Made by a program: the position numbers and the translations under genes
Part shown: positions 16,122 through 24,710 of the stretch, piece by piece
Layout of the letters: each line of letters begins with the position of its first letter
How positions within the stretch are numbered: position 1 is the first letter of the stretch
The notes under the pieces: generated by a model
Database searches by the model: none
Told to the model about the DNA's origin: nothing
What the model saw: only the letters and a program-made list of their open reading frames with translations
Assembly: GCA_041690535.1 (NCBI GenBank)
Contig: JAWLHA010000004.1
Coordinates: 1-64,000 of the forward strand
From: JAWLHA01 sp041690535
GTDB taxonomy: Bacteria; Pseudomonadota; Gammaproteobacteria; Thiohalomonadales; Thiohalomonadaceae
Direction of reading: 5' to 3'
DNA length: 64,000 bases

Positions 16122-18557
16122 ATGAACGACCTACGCCAACGGATAGAGCACGGTTTTGAAGCCCTGGGACGGGCCATCTACCGCCACCACTGGAAGACGC
16201 TGATTCTGGTCTTCGCCCTGGTGGCGGTCATGGTCTCCCAAATCCCCAAGCTGACCCTGGACACCTCCACCGAAGGCTTCCTGCACAAGGAGGATCCCGC
16301 ACTGTTGGCCTATAACGGCTTCCGCGACCAGTTCGGCCGCGATGAGTTTGTCGTCGTCGCCGTTACGGCACCGCAGATCTTCGCCCCCGAATTCCTGCAA
16401 AAGCTCAAGGCGCTGCACCAGGAGCTGGAGGAGAACGTCCCTCATCTGGACGACATCACCAGTCTGATCAACGCCCGCGACACGCGTGGCGCCGAGGGCG
16501 AACTCATCGTCGAAGATCTCCTGGAACATTGGCCGGAGCAACCCGATGAGATTGCCGCCATCCGGGATCGCGCCCTGGCCAACCCGGTCTATCGCAACCT
16601 GCTGCTCTCCGAGGACGGTTCGATAACCACCATCGTGATCCGCACCGACGCCTACTCCCGCGAGGGCGCCACGGACGACGTATTGGCCGCTTTCGATGAA
16701 GGGCTGGAGATTACGGCGGAACCGGCCGTGCCCGCCGAGCGGAAGTACCTCACCGATGCGGAGAACAGTGAGCTGGCCCGCGCCATTCAGAAAATTGCCG
16801 GTGGCTACGACAGCCCCGACTTCCGGGTGCACGTGGCGGGCTCTCCGGTGGTCAGCGATGTGCTCAAGACGGCCATGCAGGAGAACATGCGGCGCTTCAT
16901 GGGCATGGCGCTGCTGCTCATCGCCGCCATTCTCGCGCTGCTGTTCCGCCGCATATCCGGTGTGATCTTGCCCCTGACCGTGGTGGTGCTGTCGCTGCTG
17001 TCCACCTTCGGGCTCATGGGGGCGATCGGCATCGCGGTGAAGCTGCCCACGCAAATCCTCCCCTCCTTCCTGCTGGCCGTGGGGGTGGGGGCGTCGGTCC
17101 ATCTGCTGTCAATCTTCTACCGGCGCCTGCAGCACAGTCACGACAAGCAGGAGGCGATCGCCTACTCCCTGGGGCACTCGGGGCTGGCCATTGTCATGAC
17201 CAGCCTCACCACTGCAGCGGGGCTGGCCTCCTTCGCCGGTGCGGAGGTGGCCCCCATCAGCGACCTTGGCATTGTGGCTTCCTCCGGGGTCATGATCGCC
17301 CTGGTGTACACCATCGTGCTGCTTCCGGCGCTTCTGTCCGTCACCCCCATCAAACCCAAGACCAGCGACCGGGCCCACTCCCGTCATGCCCGCATGGACA
17401 CCCTGCTGACCGCCGTCGCCACTGTCTCCACCCGGCGCCGCAAGCTGATCCTCACCATCAGCGCGGCCGTGCTGGCATTCGGGCTGGCGGGCATCAGCCA
17501 GGTGAAGTTCTCCCACAAGCCCTTCGATTGGCTGCCCACGACCAACCCCGCCCGTCAGGCCAGCGACTTCATCGATCAAAACATGAGGGGTGCCAGTTCC
17601 GTGGAGGTAGTGGTCGATACCGGGCAGGAAAACGGCCTGTACCAACCGGCGATCATGCAGGGACTCGAGCAGCTCAGCCGCGAGGTGGAGACCCTGGCCG
17701 CCGGGCCCACCGCGGTGGGCAAGAGCCTGTCGGTGGCGGACATCCTCAAGGAGATCCACAAGGCGCTCAATGAAAATCGCGAGGAGTTCTATCACATCCC
17801 CGACAATCGCGAACTGATCGCCCAGGAGTTCCTGCTGTTCGAGAACAGCGGTTCGGACGACCTGGAAGACTTCGTGGACAGCCAGTTCCGGCAGGCACGC
17901 TTCACCGCCAAGATGCCGTGGACCGACGCCATTTACCTGCCCGCCTTCATCGACGAGCTGAAAGGCCATTTTCAGCAGTCTTTGGGTGACGACGTCGAGT
18001 TGACCGTAACCGGGATGAATGCCCTGCTGGGGCGCACCATGAGTGCGGCCATCCACAGCATGTCGTGGAGCTACGTCTACGCGGGTGTGGTCATCACGGT
18101 GATGATGGTGCTGCTCATGGGCGACCTGCGCATCGGCCTCATCAGCATGATACCCAACCTCACCCCCATCATCCTCATCGTGGGCTTGATGGGCTGGTTC
18201 GGCATTCCCCTGGATCTGTTCACGCTGCTCATCGGCAGTATCGCCATCGGCCTGGCCGTGGATGACACCATTCACTTCATGCACAATTACCGGCGCTATC
18301 ACCGCGCCACCGGCGATGTGGACTACGCCGTGCGCGAGACGCTGCTCGGCAGCGGCCGCGCGATGCTGGTGACCACTTTGGTGCTGTCCATCGGGTTCTT
18401 CATCTACATATTTTCGACGCTCACGAACGTCATCAATTTCGGACTTCTCACCGGCTCCGCCATCATCTTGGCCCTGCTGGCCGACTTCTTCCTGGCCCCG
18501 GCCCTGATGGCGCAGCTCCACGCGTCCCATGTCATTCCGGACGAAGGCGACTACTAA
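16122..18557 (+). CDS. RND/MMPL-type export permease
   Basis: 811 residues in the inner membrane. The plan is one N-terminal membrane helix (about 25-43), a periplasmic domain (to about 255), five to six helices (about 260-415), then a repeat of the same plan (helix near 440-460, second periplasmic domain, C-terminal helix bundle from about 640 to 800). This is half the length of HAE/HME pumps and matches the MMPL/HpnN-like group that moves lipids or hydrophobic compounds. GSIAIGLAVDDTIHFMHNYRR near the C-terminal bundle carries the acidic residues expected for proton coupling. The neighbours (LolA-like periplasmic protein and outer-membrane barrel) suggest a trans-envelope lipid or hydrophobe path. 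Confidence 0.88.
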   Translation: MNDLRQRIEHGFEALGRAIYRHHWKTLILVFALVAVMVSQIPKLTLDTSTEGFLHKEDPALLAYNGFRDQFGRDEFVVVAVTAPQIFAPEFLQKLKALHQELEENVPHLDDITSLINARDTRGAEGELIVEDLLEHWPEQPDEIAAIRDRALANPVYRNLLLSEDGSITTIVIRTDAYSREGATDDVLAAFDEGLEITAEPAVPAERKYLTDAENSELARAIQKIAGGYDSPDFRVHVAGSPVVSDVLKTAMQENMRRFMGMALLLIAAILALLFRRISGVILPLTVVVLSLLSTFGLMGAIGIAVKLPTQILPSFLLAVGVGASVHLLSIFYRRLQHSHDKQEAIAYSLGHSGLAIVMTSLTTAAGLASFAGAEVAPISDLGIVASSGVMIALVYTIVLLPALLSVTPIKPKTSDRAHSRHARMDTLLTAVATVSTRRRKLILTISAAVLAFGLAGISQVKFSHKPFDWLPTTNPARQASDFIDQNMRGASSVEVVVDTGQENGLYQPAIMQGLEQLSREVETLAAGPTAVGKSLSVADILKEIHKALNENREEFYHIPDNRELIAQEFLLFENSGSDDLEDFVDSQFRQARFTAKMPWTDAIYLPAFIDELKGHFQQSLGDDVELTVTGMNALLGRTMSAAIHSMSWSYVYAGVVITVMMVLLMGDLRIGLISMIPNLTPIILIVGLMGWFGIPLDLFTLLIGSIAIGLAVDDTIHFMHNYRRYHRATGDVDYAVRETLLGSGRAMLVTTLVLSIGFFIYIFSTLTNVINFGLLTGSAIILALLADFFLAPALMAQLHASHVIPDEGDY

Positions 18558-18569
18558 GGAGAGACTTCG

Positions 18570-19376
18570 ATGTTCCAGAACAAACGCCTACTTGCAATTG
18601 CCCTCGCGGCGCTCGCATTCGTCGCGGCTCCGACCCTCGCGGCCGAACTCACTGCTCGTGAGATCATGCAGCGCGTCGACGACCGTGACGACGGCGACAA
18701 CGGCATTTCCGATATGGAGATGGTGCTTATCGACAAAAGCGGCCACAAGCGCGTGCGGCGCATCCGCAGCTACACCAAGGACAAGGGCGAGGACCGCCAG
18801 CGCATCATGTTCTTCCTTGAGCCTGCGGACGTGAAGGACACGGCCTTTCTCACCTACGACTACGACGCCTACGAGGCCGACGACGACCAGTGGCTCTACC
18901 TGCCCGCCCTGCGCAAAAGCAAGCGCATCGCCTCGTCCGACAAGAGCGGCAGCTTCATGGGTTCGGACTTCAACTACTCCGATATGACCCGCAAGAACCT
19001 TGACGCCTACGCCTACAAGATCCTCAAGGAAGATGAGGTGCGTGGCGCAAAGTGCTGGCTCATCGAGGCGGTGCCCCAGACCAAAAAGGAGATCGACGAG
19101 AGCGGTTACACCAAGTCGCTGCTGTTCGTCCGGCAAGACAACTACATGGTGGTGCGGGCGGTGCATTGGGAGAAGGAAGGGGGGCGGCTCAAGTACATGG
19201 ACGCCCCCAAAGTGGAGCAGATCGATGGCATCTGGATGGCCACGGAGATGACCATGACCACCAAGAAGGGCAAGGACACCCTGCACCGTACCGAGCTGCG
19301 CTTTCACAACGTGCGCTTCAACCAGGACCTCGACAGCGACATGTTCACCGTGCGCCAGCTGGAAAAGGGCCTCTGA
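18570..19376 (+). CDS. LolA-like outer-membrane lipoprotein-sorting family protein
   Basis: 268 residues with a clear signal peptide (KRLLAIALAALAFVAAPTLAA, cleavage near 25). The mature part is of the 'outer membrane lipoprotein-sorting protein' family: an incomplete beta-barrel fold with MEMVLIDKSGHKRVRRIRSY, DQWLYLPALRKSKRI and GSDFNYSDM blocks that recur in relatives. It should be periplasmic and bind a hydrophobic ligand. It lies 12 bases after the RND gene and 3 bases before the barrel gene, so all three probably act together. GGAGA precedes the ATG. Confidence 0.85.
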   Translation: MFQNKRLLAIALAALAFVAAPTLAAELTAREIMQRVDDRDDGDNGISDMEMVLIDKSGHKRVRRIRSYTKDKGEDRQRIMFFLEPADVKDTAFLTYDYDAYEADDDQWLYLPALRKSKRIASSDKSGSFMGSDFNYSDMTRKNLDAYAYKILKEDEVRGAKCWLIEAVPQTKKEIDESGYTKSLLFVRQDNYMVVRAVHWEKEGGRLKYMDAPKVEQIDGIWMATEMTMTTKKGKDTLHRTELRFHNVRFNQDLDSDMFTVRQLEKGL

Positions 19377-19379
19377 TCC

Positions 19380-20840
19380 ATGGGGCCGCAGCACCTGATT
19401 GCACTCTCCGCCCTGGCCGCCCTCGCCTCCTCACCGCTGCTGGCCCAGGAGTCCGCCAATGAGCTGGCTTTGGAGCAGGTGCTCGACGGTTTCGAGGAGT
19501 CCGCTCCGGCCTTCGATGAGGTCCTGCAAGGCTTCGACGGGCCTTCGACGGATTCCACGGAAGAACTCCATCAGGTGCTCGGCGGCTTCGAGGACGACAG
19601 CCATGCTGAGGGTTCCGCGGCGGGCCCTGCGCCCCGGCGCAACTGGCGCCTGGGCGGGGCCTTCACCCAGTCGGCGGCGTGGAACTACGCCCATGCGGCT
19701 CCTGATCCTGGGGAGCCCGACTTCCGCGGCCTTTCGCGAATGCGCAGCAAGCTGGGCATGGAGATTCAGGGCAGTCTTGGAGAGAGCGTGAAGGCCTTCG
19801 CCAGCGGCTACCTCTTCCACGACTTCGCGTTCGCCATCCAGGGGCGGGATCAATACAGCGAGGCGCTCCTCGACAGCCTCGAGACCGAGGCCGAGCTGGG
19901 AGAGACGTGGCTGCGCAAGAGCTTCAGCCCCCGGCTGGATCTGACGCTGGGGCGTCAGATCGTGGTGTGGGGCAAGTCCGACAACCTGCGCATCACCGAC
20001 ATCGTCAACCCGCTGGACAATCGGGAACCGGGGATCGTCGATATCGAGGACCTGCGCCTGCCGCTCACCATGGCCAAGTTAGACTGGTCCCGGGGCCCTT
20101 GGGCGGTGAGCGCCATGGCCATCCCCGAGATCCGCTTCAACAAGAACCCGCCCTTCGGCAGCGACTTCTACCCCCTCCCTGGCGGCCCCCTCCCCGAAGA
20201 GGTGCCAGGTGACGGCGGCGCCAACACCGAGTACGCCGCCGCGCTGAAGGGCTTCTTCAGTGGTTGGGACTTGAGCCTCCATTGGGCCCAGGTGTTCGAT
20301 GATCAGGCCCACCTGGAACGGGTCGGGGGCCAGCCGCTGCTGCGCCACAGCCGCCTCACCATGGTCGGCGCCGCGGCCAATCTCGCCCGCGGCCCCTGGC
20401 TGCTCAAAGGGGAAGCGGCCCACTTCAGCGGTCTGCGCTTCAGCGCCATGCCGGGGGAGACCCGGGAGCGCACCGACGTGCTGCTGGGGGTGGAGTACGC
20501 CGGCTTTCGGGATACCTCGCTCTCCTTCGAGGTGGCGGATCGGCACATCCACGATTACGGCGACCTCCTGGCGACAGAAGTGGAGGAGGACGACTGGCAG
20601 ATGGCGCTGCGCTATACGGGCGACTTTCTCCACGCCCGGCTGCAGGTGACGGCTTTGTGGGCCGGCTTCGGCCCGCGAGGGGATGACGGCGGGTTTACCC
20701 GCCTCTCGGCCTCCTATGAACTGGCCAATGCACTCACCCTCACGGCGGGGGTGATTGCCTACCGCTCGGGTGACCGCTTGCCGTTCAACGCCATTGACGA
20801 CAATGACCGCGTGTTTGCCGAGGTCAAGTACAGTTTCTGA
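19380..20840 (+). CDS. Outer-membrane beta-barrel protein (DUF1302-like) with N-terminal VLxGF repeats
   Basis: 486 residues. A signal peptide (LIALSALAALASSPLLAQ, cleavage near 23) is followed by a low-complexity stretch with VLDGFE (34-39), VLQGFD (48-53) and VLGGFE (66-71). From about residue 85 to the end the sequence has alternating beta strands ending in KYSF, with an aromatic last residue as in outer-membrane barrels. LGRQIVVWGKSDNLRITD and NPLDNREPGIVDIEDLRLP are typical of the DUF1302-type family found next to RND/LolA-like genes. It is probably the outer-membrane exit or entry point of this system. The start 3 bases after the preceding stop indicates coupling. Confidence 0.8.
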   Translation: MGPQHLIALSALAALASSPLLAQESANELALEQVLDGFEESAPAFDEVLQGFDGPSTDSTEELHQVLGGFEDDSHAEGSAAGPAPRRNWRLGGAFTQSAAWNYAHAAPDPGEPDFRGLSRMRSKLGMEIQGSLGESVKAFASGYLFHDFAFAIQGRDQYSEALLDSLETEAELGETWLRKSFSPRLDLTLGRQIVVWGKSDNLRITDIVNPLDNREPGIVDIEDLRLPLTMAKLDWSRGPWAVSAMAIPEIRFNKNPPFGSDFYPLPGGPLPEEVPGDGGANTEYAAALKGFFSGWDLSLHWAQVFDDQAHLERVGGQPLLRHSRLTMVGAAANLARGPWLLKGEAAHFSGLRFSAMPGETRERTDVLLGVEYAGFRDTSLSFEVADRHIHDYGDLLATEVEEDDWQMALRYTGDFLHARLQVTALWAGFGPRGDDGGFTRLSASYELANALTLTAGVIAYRSGDRLPFNAIDDNDRVFAEVKYSF

Positions 20841-20928
20841 ATCGCGCCGGTAATGCGCAACGGTCACGCCCCCTAAGCAACAGTATCAGCAGCGTGACTC
20901 TCTACATGGTCTTTCGGAGTCTTCAACG

Positions 20929-21006
20929 GGGCACTGAGCGGCGGCCAGTGCTGCCCGGCCGGCCCACAGGGCCCTTCGACTGTGTGAGGCCGAACGCTCA
21001 GTGCCC
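20929..21006. repeat. Inverted repeat overlapping a gene stop
   Basis: GGGCACTGAGCG at 20929-20940 and its exact complement at 20995-21006. The TGA in the right arm is the stop codon of the minus-strand gene 20998-21363. The 54-bp loop is GC-rich and holds CCGGCCGGCC. It may be a transcription terminator for both converging genes or a small mobile repeat. Confidence 0.55.
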
Positions 21007-21363
21007 TCTGGCTTCGTGCGGGCGCAAGTCGAGTACGACCTCGTAGCTGTTGACATCGTCCCGCCACGTGCCGGAGAAGGTGACTTCACGCTCATCCCCG
21101 ACGATTCGCGGCAGCCTGACAAAGGCGGTGGTCACCTTTTCGTTCTCCCGGTAATGCAGCGTGGCGATCCCCTCGTAGGCACCGCCCTCCTCCTCCGCGT
21201 CGACCGTGATGGTCCCGCTGAACAGCCCCTCCTCCGGATCGCTGCCGTCGTACTCCACCTCGAGGGTCCCCGAAGCCAGCATCCCCTTCGCAACGGCGTC
21301 GAGCACGATGCGGCGGCTCTCCGTATCCAACAGAACCAGTTCGCCGGAGTAGGCTTGATTCAT
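20998..21363 (-). CDS. Hypothetical protein
   Basis: 121 residues from the ATG at 21363, which has GGGGAG about 11 bases upstream; the frame stays open further 5' without a good start. The protein is acidic and beta-rich (SGELVLLDTESRRIVLDAVA, SGTLEVEYDGSDPEEG, FSGTITVDAEEEG), ending in DLRPHEARGH. No signal peptide, membrane segment or known motif. Converges on the beta-barrel gene. The stop codon lies inside a short inverted repeat. Confidence 0.6.
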   Translation of the reverse strand: MNQAYSGELVLLDTESRRIVLDAVAKGMLASGTLEVEYDGSDPEEGLFSGTITVDAEEEGGAYEGIATLHYRENEKVTTAFVRLPRIVGDEREVTFSGTWRDDVNSYEVVLDLRPHEARGH

Positions 21364-21619
21364 AGTCGGCGCAGCTCCCCCGCTAATGTCAACAGCAAGT
21401 CTAGCCGCCCAACGCAAAGAGACACTGACAGTTCTCCTCTGCACCTGGAGATGCCCGCAAATCACCCCACTCGGAACTGATGCGGGGGATCTCCACCGCT
21501 TGCCACCGGGCAGAATGGCCCGCGTACAAGGGAACTCCAGCGTGCCTGCGGCGGGGTCGAAGAGCGAAATGGGCTTTGACTAGACTGGGGACAGGAGACG
21601 TAATGGCAAGGAGGTCGCC

Positions 21620-21949
21620 ATGGCAGACCGAATCGTGATCGCGGTAAGGGATGTCGCCGCGTCGGACGAAATCGCACAGCGCCTTAACGAGCGTGGACTC
21701 CCTGCGGTGCGGCAGCCGGCCGGTAGCCGGGCCGCCAACATGAATGGCACCACCCGCACCGGCCCCTTCAATCAGGTATGGCGCCCCGAGGAGGTGATCG
21801 TCGTGCTCCGAGACCTGGAGCCCCCGATCATCGATCCGCTGTTCGAAAGCCTTGCTGACTACCAGCGCCGCGCCGCCCTGTATGTCAACGGCCGCAAGTG
21901 GGATATCGCCCGCGGCCGTGAGGCGCTTCGTTCGGAGAGTTACCGCTAG
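21620..21949 (+). CDS. Hypothetical protein
   Basis: 109 residues, with AAGGAGG 5 bases before the ATG, so translation is well supported. It has no signal peptide and no motif I recognise. The middle reads as a soluble alpha/beta protein (VWRPEEVIVVLRDLEPPIID, ESLADYQRRAALYVNGRKWD). The TAG stop is the CTAG of a CTAGCCC repeat (21946-21949). The gene stands alone. Confidence 0.65.
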   Translation: MADRIVIAVRDVAASDEIAQRLNERGLPAVRQPAGSRAANMNGTTRTGPFNQVWRPEEVIVVLRDLEPPIIDPLFESLADYQRRAALYVNGRKWDIARGREALRSESYR

Positions 21950-22102
21950 CCCAGGGCTCTCACCCTTTCGTCACGAGGGTGTCGAGGCTGTTCCGACGGG
22001 GCGTTCGGACCGAAACGCCCCGGAGGGCAGCCGAAGGACTACGCCCCGTCGGGAACCAATGGTTCGGCGTCCCCAGTGGACCGGTGGTGACAGACCGGGG
22101 CC
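21946..22102. repeat. CTAGCCC element, copy 3 (reverse orientation)
   Basis: Starts CTAGCCCAGGGCTCTCACC, matching CTAGCCC-N5-TCTCACC. The complement of the interior aligns with the right part of the copy at 22501-22673 (both carry CAGCCTCGAC-CCCTCG next to a CGCCCCGTC block). The far end is GGTGGTGACAGACCGGGG, which has lost its CTAG. It supplies the stop codon of the preceding gene. Confidence 0.65.
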
Positions 22103-22140
22103 GAACGCGGGACATGCCGGCACACGGGGTTGGGACCCCG

Positions 22141-22446
22141 TCAGGCCTGAAACCGCCGCCGGCTCATCTCCGCTTGCCACTGTTCCAGGGCGCTACGGGC
22201 GCTGCTCATGTCCGCCCCGCCCTGCTCCCGCGCCTCAATGAAGCGAAGGTACTTTTCGGAATCGTTGAACTCCCGAAACATCTCCTGCCCGTCCAGCTTC
22301 CAGCGGCAGATCACCGTCATCGCTGCGGGGTTCGCCCCGTTGGTGGTGTGGAGCATTTCGTCAGGCCCGGCGCGGTATTCGGCTTCATCCATGTTGGACG
22401 GGTAACCCAGCATGCACTGCCAATCGTGCTCGCGATTCTCCTCCAT
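22141..22446 (-). CDS. Hypothetical protein
   Basis: 101 residues from the ATG at 22446, chosen because AGGAGGT lies 5 bases upstream. The sequence is acidic, with short aromatic/cysteine motifs (WQCMLGYPSN, VICRWKLDGQEMFREF) and a helical C-terminus (ARSALEQWQAEMSRRRFQ). No signal peptide or membrane segment. Not recognised. It lies between two copies of the CTAGCCC repeat. Confidence 0.6.
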   Translation of the reverse strand: MEENREHDWQCMLGYPSNMDEAEYRAGPDEMLHTTNGANPAAMTVICRWKLDGQEMFREFNDSEKYLRFIEAREQGGADMSSARSALEQWQAEMSRRRFQA

Positions 22447-22500
22447 GTCGCACCTCCTGTTTGCTGCCCCTTTGCCCTCACTCTCCAGTATAGAGCCCAT

Positions 22501-22673
22501 CTAGCCCGCATTTCTCACCACCCTTCTACTGCGGCCGCCGGCTGTGACGGGGCGCGCGGAGCGGAGGGCGGCGCCGGCGTAGCCGAGACACTACGTCAAA
22601 CCGGTCGGAGGGAGCACGCCCCGTCACAGCCTCGACGCCCTCGCGACGAACGGTGGTGAGGAATCCGGGCTAG
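22501..22673. repeat. CTAGCCC element, copy 2 (complete)
   Basis: 173 bp with CTAG at both ends: CTAGCCCGCATTTCTCACCA on the left and CTAGCCCGGATTCCTCACCA read inward from the right. Inside are facing GTGACGGGGCGCG and GCACGCCCCGTCAC arms, and GGCGCCGGCGTAG. The right CTAG (22670-22673) provides the TAG stop codon of the DUF4153 gene. Confidence 0.8.
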
Positions 22674-24529
22674 CGAGTTGAATCATCCCGTGGGTAGGGA
22701 GCCGGGGCGTTCGCGTCGGGCTGTCCTTGCGCCCGCTGCACTCGGACCGCCCCGTTGACCTCCCCGGCCATCAGCCGCCGCAGGTAGGCCCAATCGGGAT
22801 CGACCCAATAGAGACAGCCACCTCCGGCATACGCCAGGAAAGGCCCGGCCACGCGCTTCAGCGAGTCGAGGCCGCCCGCTCCGGCGCTGCCGTCGCAAGC
22901 TCGGCTCAGGCGCCCCATCTTGAGCCAGGCGCCGTGGGCGGAGGTGTAGGCGGCGCCACCCGACCACTCTCCCCGGTGGCCGGTGAGGATCAGCCACTCC
23001 GCTCCCCCCGGGGTGGTCGGGAGCTTCAGCGCCTTGCAGCGCCCCGATTCACGCAGGCACTGCCGATGCTCTCGAGCGGCTTGGAGCAACAGCCCCTCGG
23101 GGGTCTCCTCCCCCGCCGGCGCCACTTGGAACACCCCGGCCAGGGCGGCGGGGTCCTCTGCTTCGGGAACAGCTTCACGGCTCCAGCGGTGTTTCTGCCG
23201 CAACAGGGCGGCGATGCGCTGCGCGACCGCCGGGTTCGCCTGTGCGAGGCCGGCGGACTGGATCCGCTGCAGTTCGCGCACGCCGTAGGCCCCCAGTGAG
23301 AAGCGCAGGTACTCGTAATCGAACGTTGCCGCATCCGCTTCGCCGCTGAGGAGGCGGTCGGCCTGGTCCTGCGCCGCCCAGGCGCGCAGGTCGGCCACAG
23401 GGGTGTTGACCAGGATCAGCGTGGTCGCCACCACCAGCGCCAAGCGGGTGTTCACCCGTTGGATGCCCAATCGGGCCTCACTGCGCTTCAACAACAGCAG
23501 TAGCGCGTAGCTGAGGGTGAATCCGGCGATGAACAGCTGAATGAGTCCTGCCCACAACCGATCCACCGTCAGACCGTATTGCTCGATACGCAGCCACAGC
23601 GCCCAGGCCGCCAGCAGGCTGGTGAGCGGCAACAACAGGATTGCCGCCAGGACCAGCAGCTTCACCGGGAGTGGATAGGCCCGCTCGGTTTCACCGCTGA
23701 GCACGGCGTTGTAGAAAAACAGCAGCACCACCGTGAGCAGCATCATCAGCAGCGCCGCATTGCCGGTGTTCCAAATAGGCTGAAGCCCCGTCACGGGCAA
23801 GGCGGCGAGAAACAGCACCAGAACGAGCGCGGCCAGCGGCAGGAGCGCCTTGATGAGCGCCTCGCACATGAACTGGACCGTGGCGATCAGCGGAATGCGG
23901 TCTCGAATCAGCACGAGGCCCAGTCCGAGCACCAGCCAGGTCACCGGGTAGATGAAGGCGGTCTCGGAAAAGAGGTCGCGGAACGTGCGGATGCCGATGG
24001 CATTGAACAACATCGCCCAAAGCCCCAGCAGGAGCCAGAACACCCCGATGAACAGCCCCAGCATCCCGAGGGTCAGCGCCTGCTGCCAGGAGAAGGAGAG
24101 CAGCAGTGCATAGTCGAAGGGCGCCTTGCCGGATGTGGACCAGGCTCGGAAATGGAGCGCGAGGATGAACACCACGACCGACAGGCTGAGTACGAAGGGT
24201 GGACTCAACTGATGACGAATGTCGGCGGGCACCCCCTGCGGGCTCTCGCTCCAACCCAGGTGCCAACCGAGGAAGAACAGCAGCGGGATCAGAAGCGACA
24301 CAGCCAGGAGATTGCGCCGATCCGTGTATCGCTCCATGCCCAGGTAGAAGAACGCCGGGAGCGCGATCGCGACCGTGTAGAGCGCCTTCAGCCAAGTCAG
24401 GTCGGTTGCCGGCCACCGCTCGCCTTGCACCGCCACATGCAGCAAATAGAGCGCGCAGCCCTGCAGCAGGGCGAGCCCAATCAGTGCGTGGCGCGTGGAC
24501 CGGTCAATCAGCGGGGGTCGAATCTCCAT
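22670..24529 (-). CDS. DUF4153 family membrane protein
   Basis: 619 residues. The first 390 hold about ten to eleven membrane segments (for instance HALIGLALLQGCALYLLHVA, FVLSLSVVVFILALHF, LTLGMLGLFIGVFWLLLGL); the last 220 form a soluble domain with ELQRIQSAGLAQANPAVAQR-type helices and three to four Cys. The N-terminal layout matches DUF4153 inner-membrane proteins of unknown function. It lies downstream of jetC in the same direction, separated by a 181-bp REP-containing gap, so it may be read with it or independently. The TAG stop is part of a CTAGCCC repeat. Confidence 0.75.
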   Translation of the reverse strand: MEIRPPLIDRSTRHALIGLALLQGCALYLLHVAVQGERWPATDLTWLKALYTVAIALPAFFYLGMERYTDRRNLLAVSLLIPLLFFLGWHLGWSESPQGVPADIRHQLSPPFVLSLSVVVFILALHFRAWSTSGKAPFDYALLLSFSWQQALTLGMLGLFIGVFWLLLGLWAMLFNAIGIRTFRDLFSETAFIYPVTWLVLGLGLVLIRDRIPLIATVQFMCEALIKALLPLAALVLVLFLAALPVTGLQPIWNTGNAALLMMLLTVVLLFFYNAVLSGETERAYPLPVKLLVLAAILLLPLTSLLAAWALWLRIEQYGLTVDRLWAGLIQLFIAGFTLSYALLLLLKRSEARLGIQRVNTRLALVVATTLILVNTPVADLRAWAAQDQADRLLSGEADAATFDYEYLRFSLGAYGVRELQRIQSAGLAQANPAVAQRIAALLRQKHRWSREAVPEAEDPAALAGVFQVAPAGEETPEGLLLQAAREHRQCLRESGRCKALKLPTTPGGAEWLILTGHRGEWSGGAAYTSAHGAWLKMGRLSRACDGSAGAGGLDSLKRVAGPFLAYAGGGCLYWVDPDWAYLRRLMAGEVNGAVRVQRAQGQPDANAPAPYPRDDSTR

Positions 24530-24552
24530 TTTTCACCTTGCCTGTATGCTGC

Positions 24553-24700
24553 GTAGGAGGGTTGAGCGCCGCGAAACCCATCGGGTTACCTCTGCTGACG
24601 GGTGTCGCTGCACCCCCTCCTGGCGAATCCGCGGATCGGCTTCGCAATAGGTCGCCGTACAGGTCCGCTGATGGGTTTCGCTGCGTTCAACCCATCCTAC
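24553..24700. repeat. Pair of facing REP-like palindromes
   Basis: GTAGGAGGGTTGAGCGCCGC at 24553 and the opposed unit ending AACCCATCCTAC at 24700, both carrying GATGGGTTTCGC-type arms. The arrangement is like a REPIN. It fills most of the gap between jetC and the DUF4153 gene and may limit read-through. Confidence 0.65.
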
Positions 24701-24710
24701 AGGTGCCCGC

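Noticed and set aside
17109..18530. 473-residue antisense frame in the RND gene
   Set aside because: His/Gly/Gln-rich antisense reading without hydrophobic pattern or motif.
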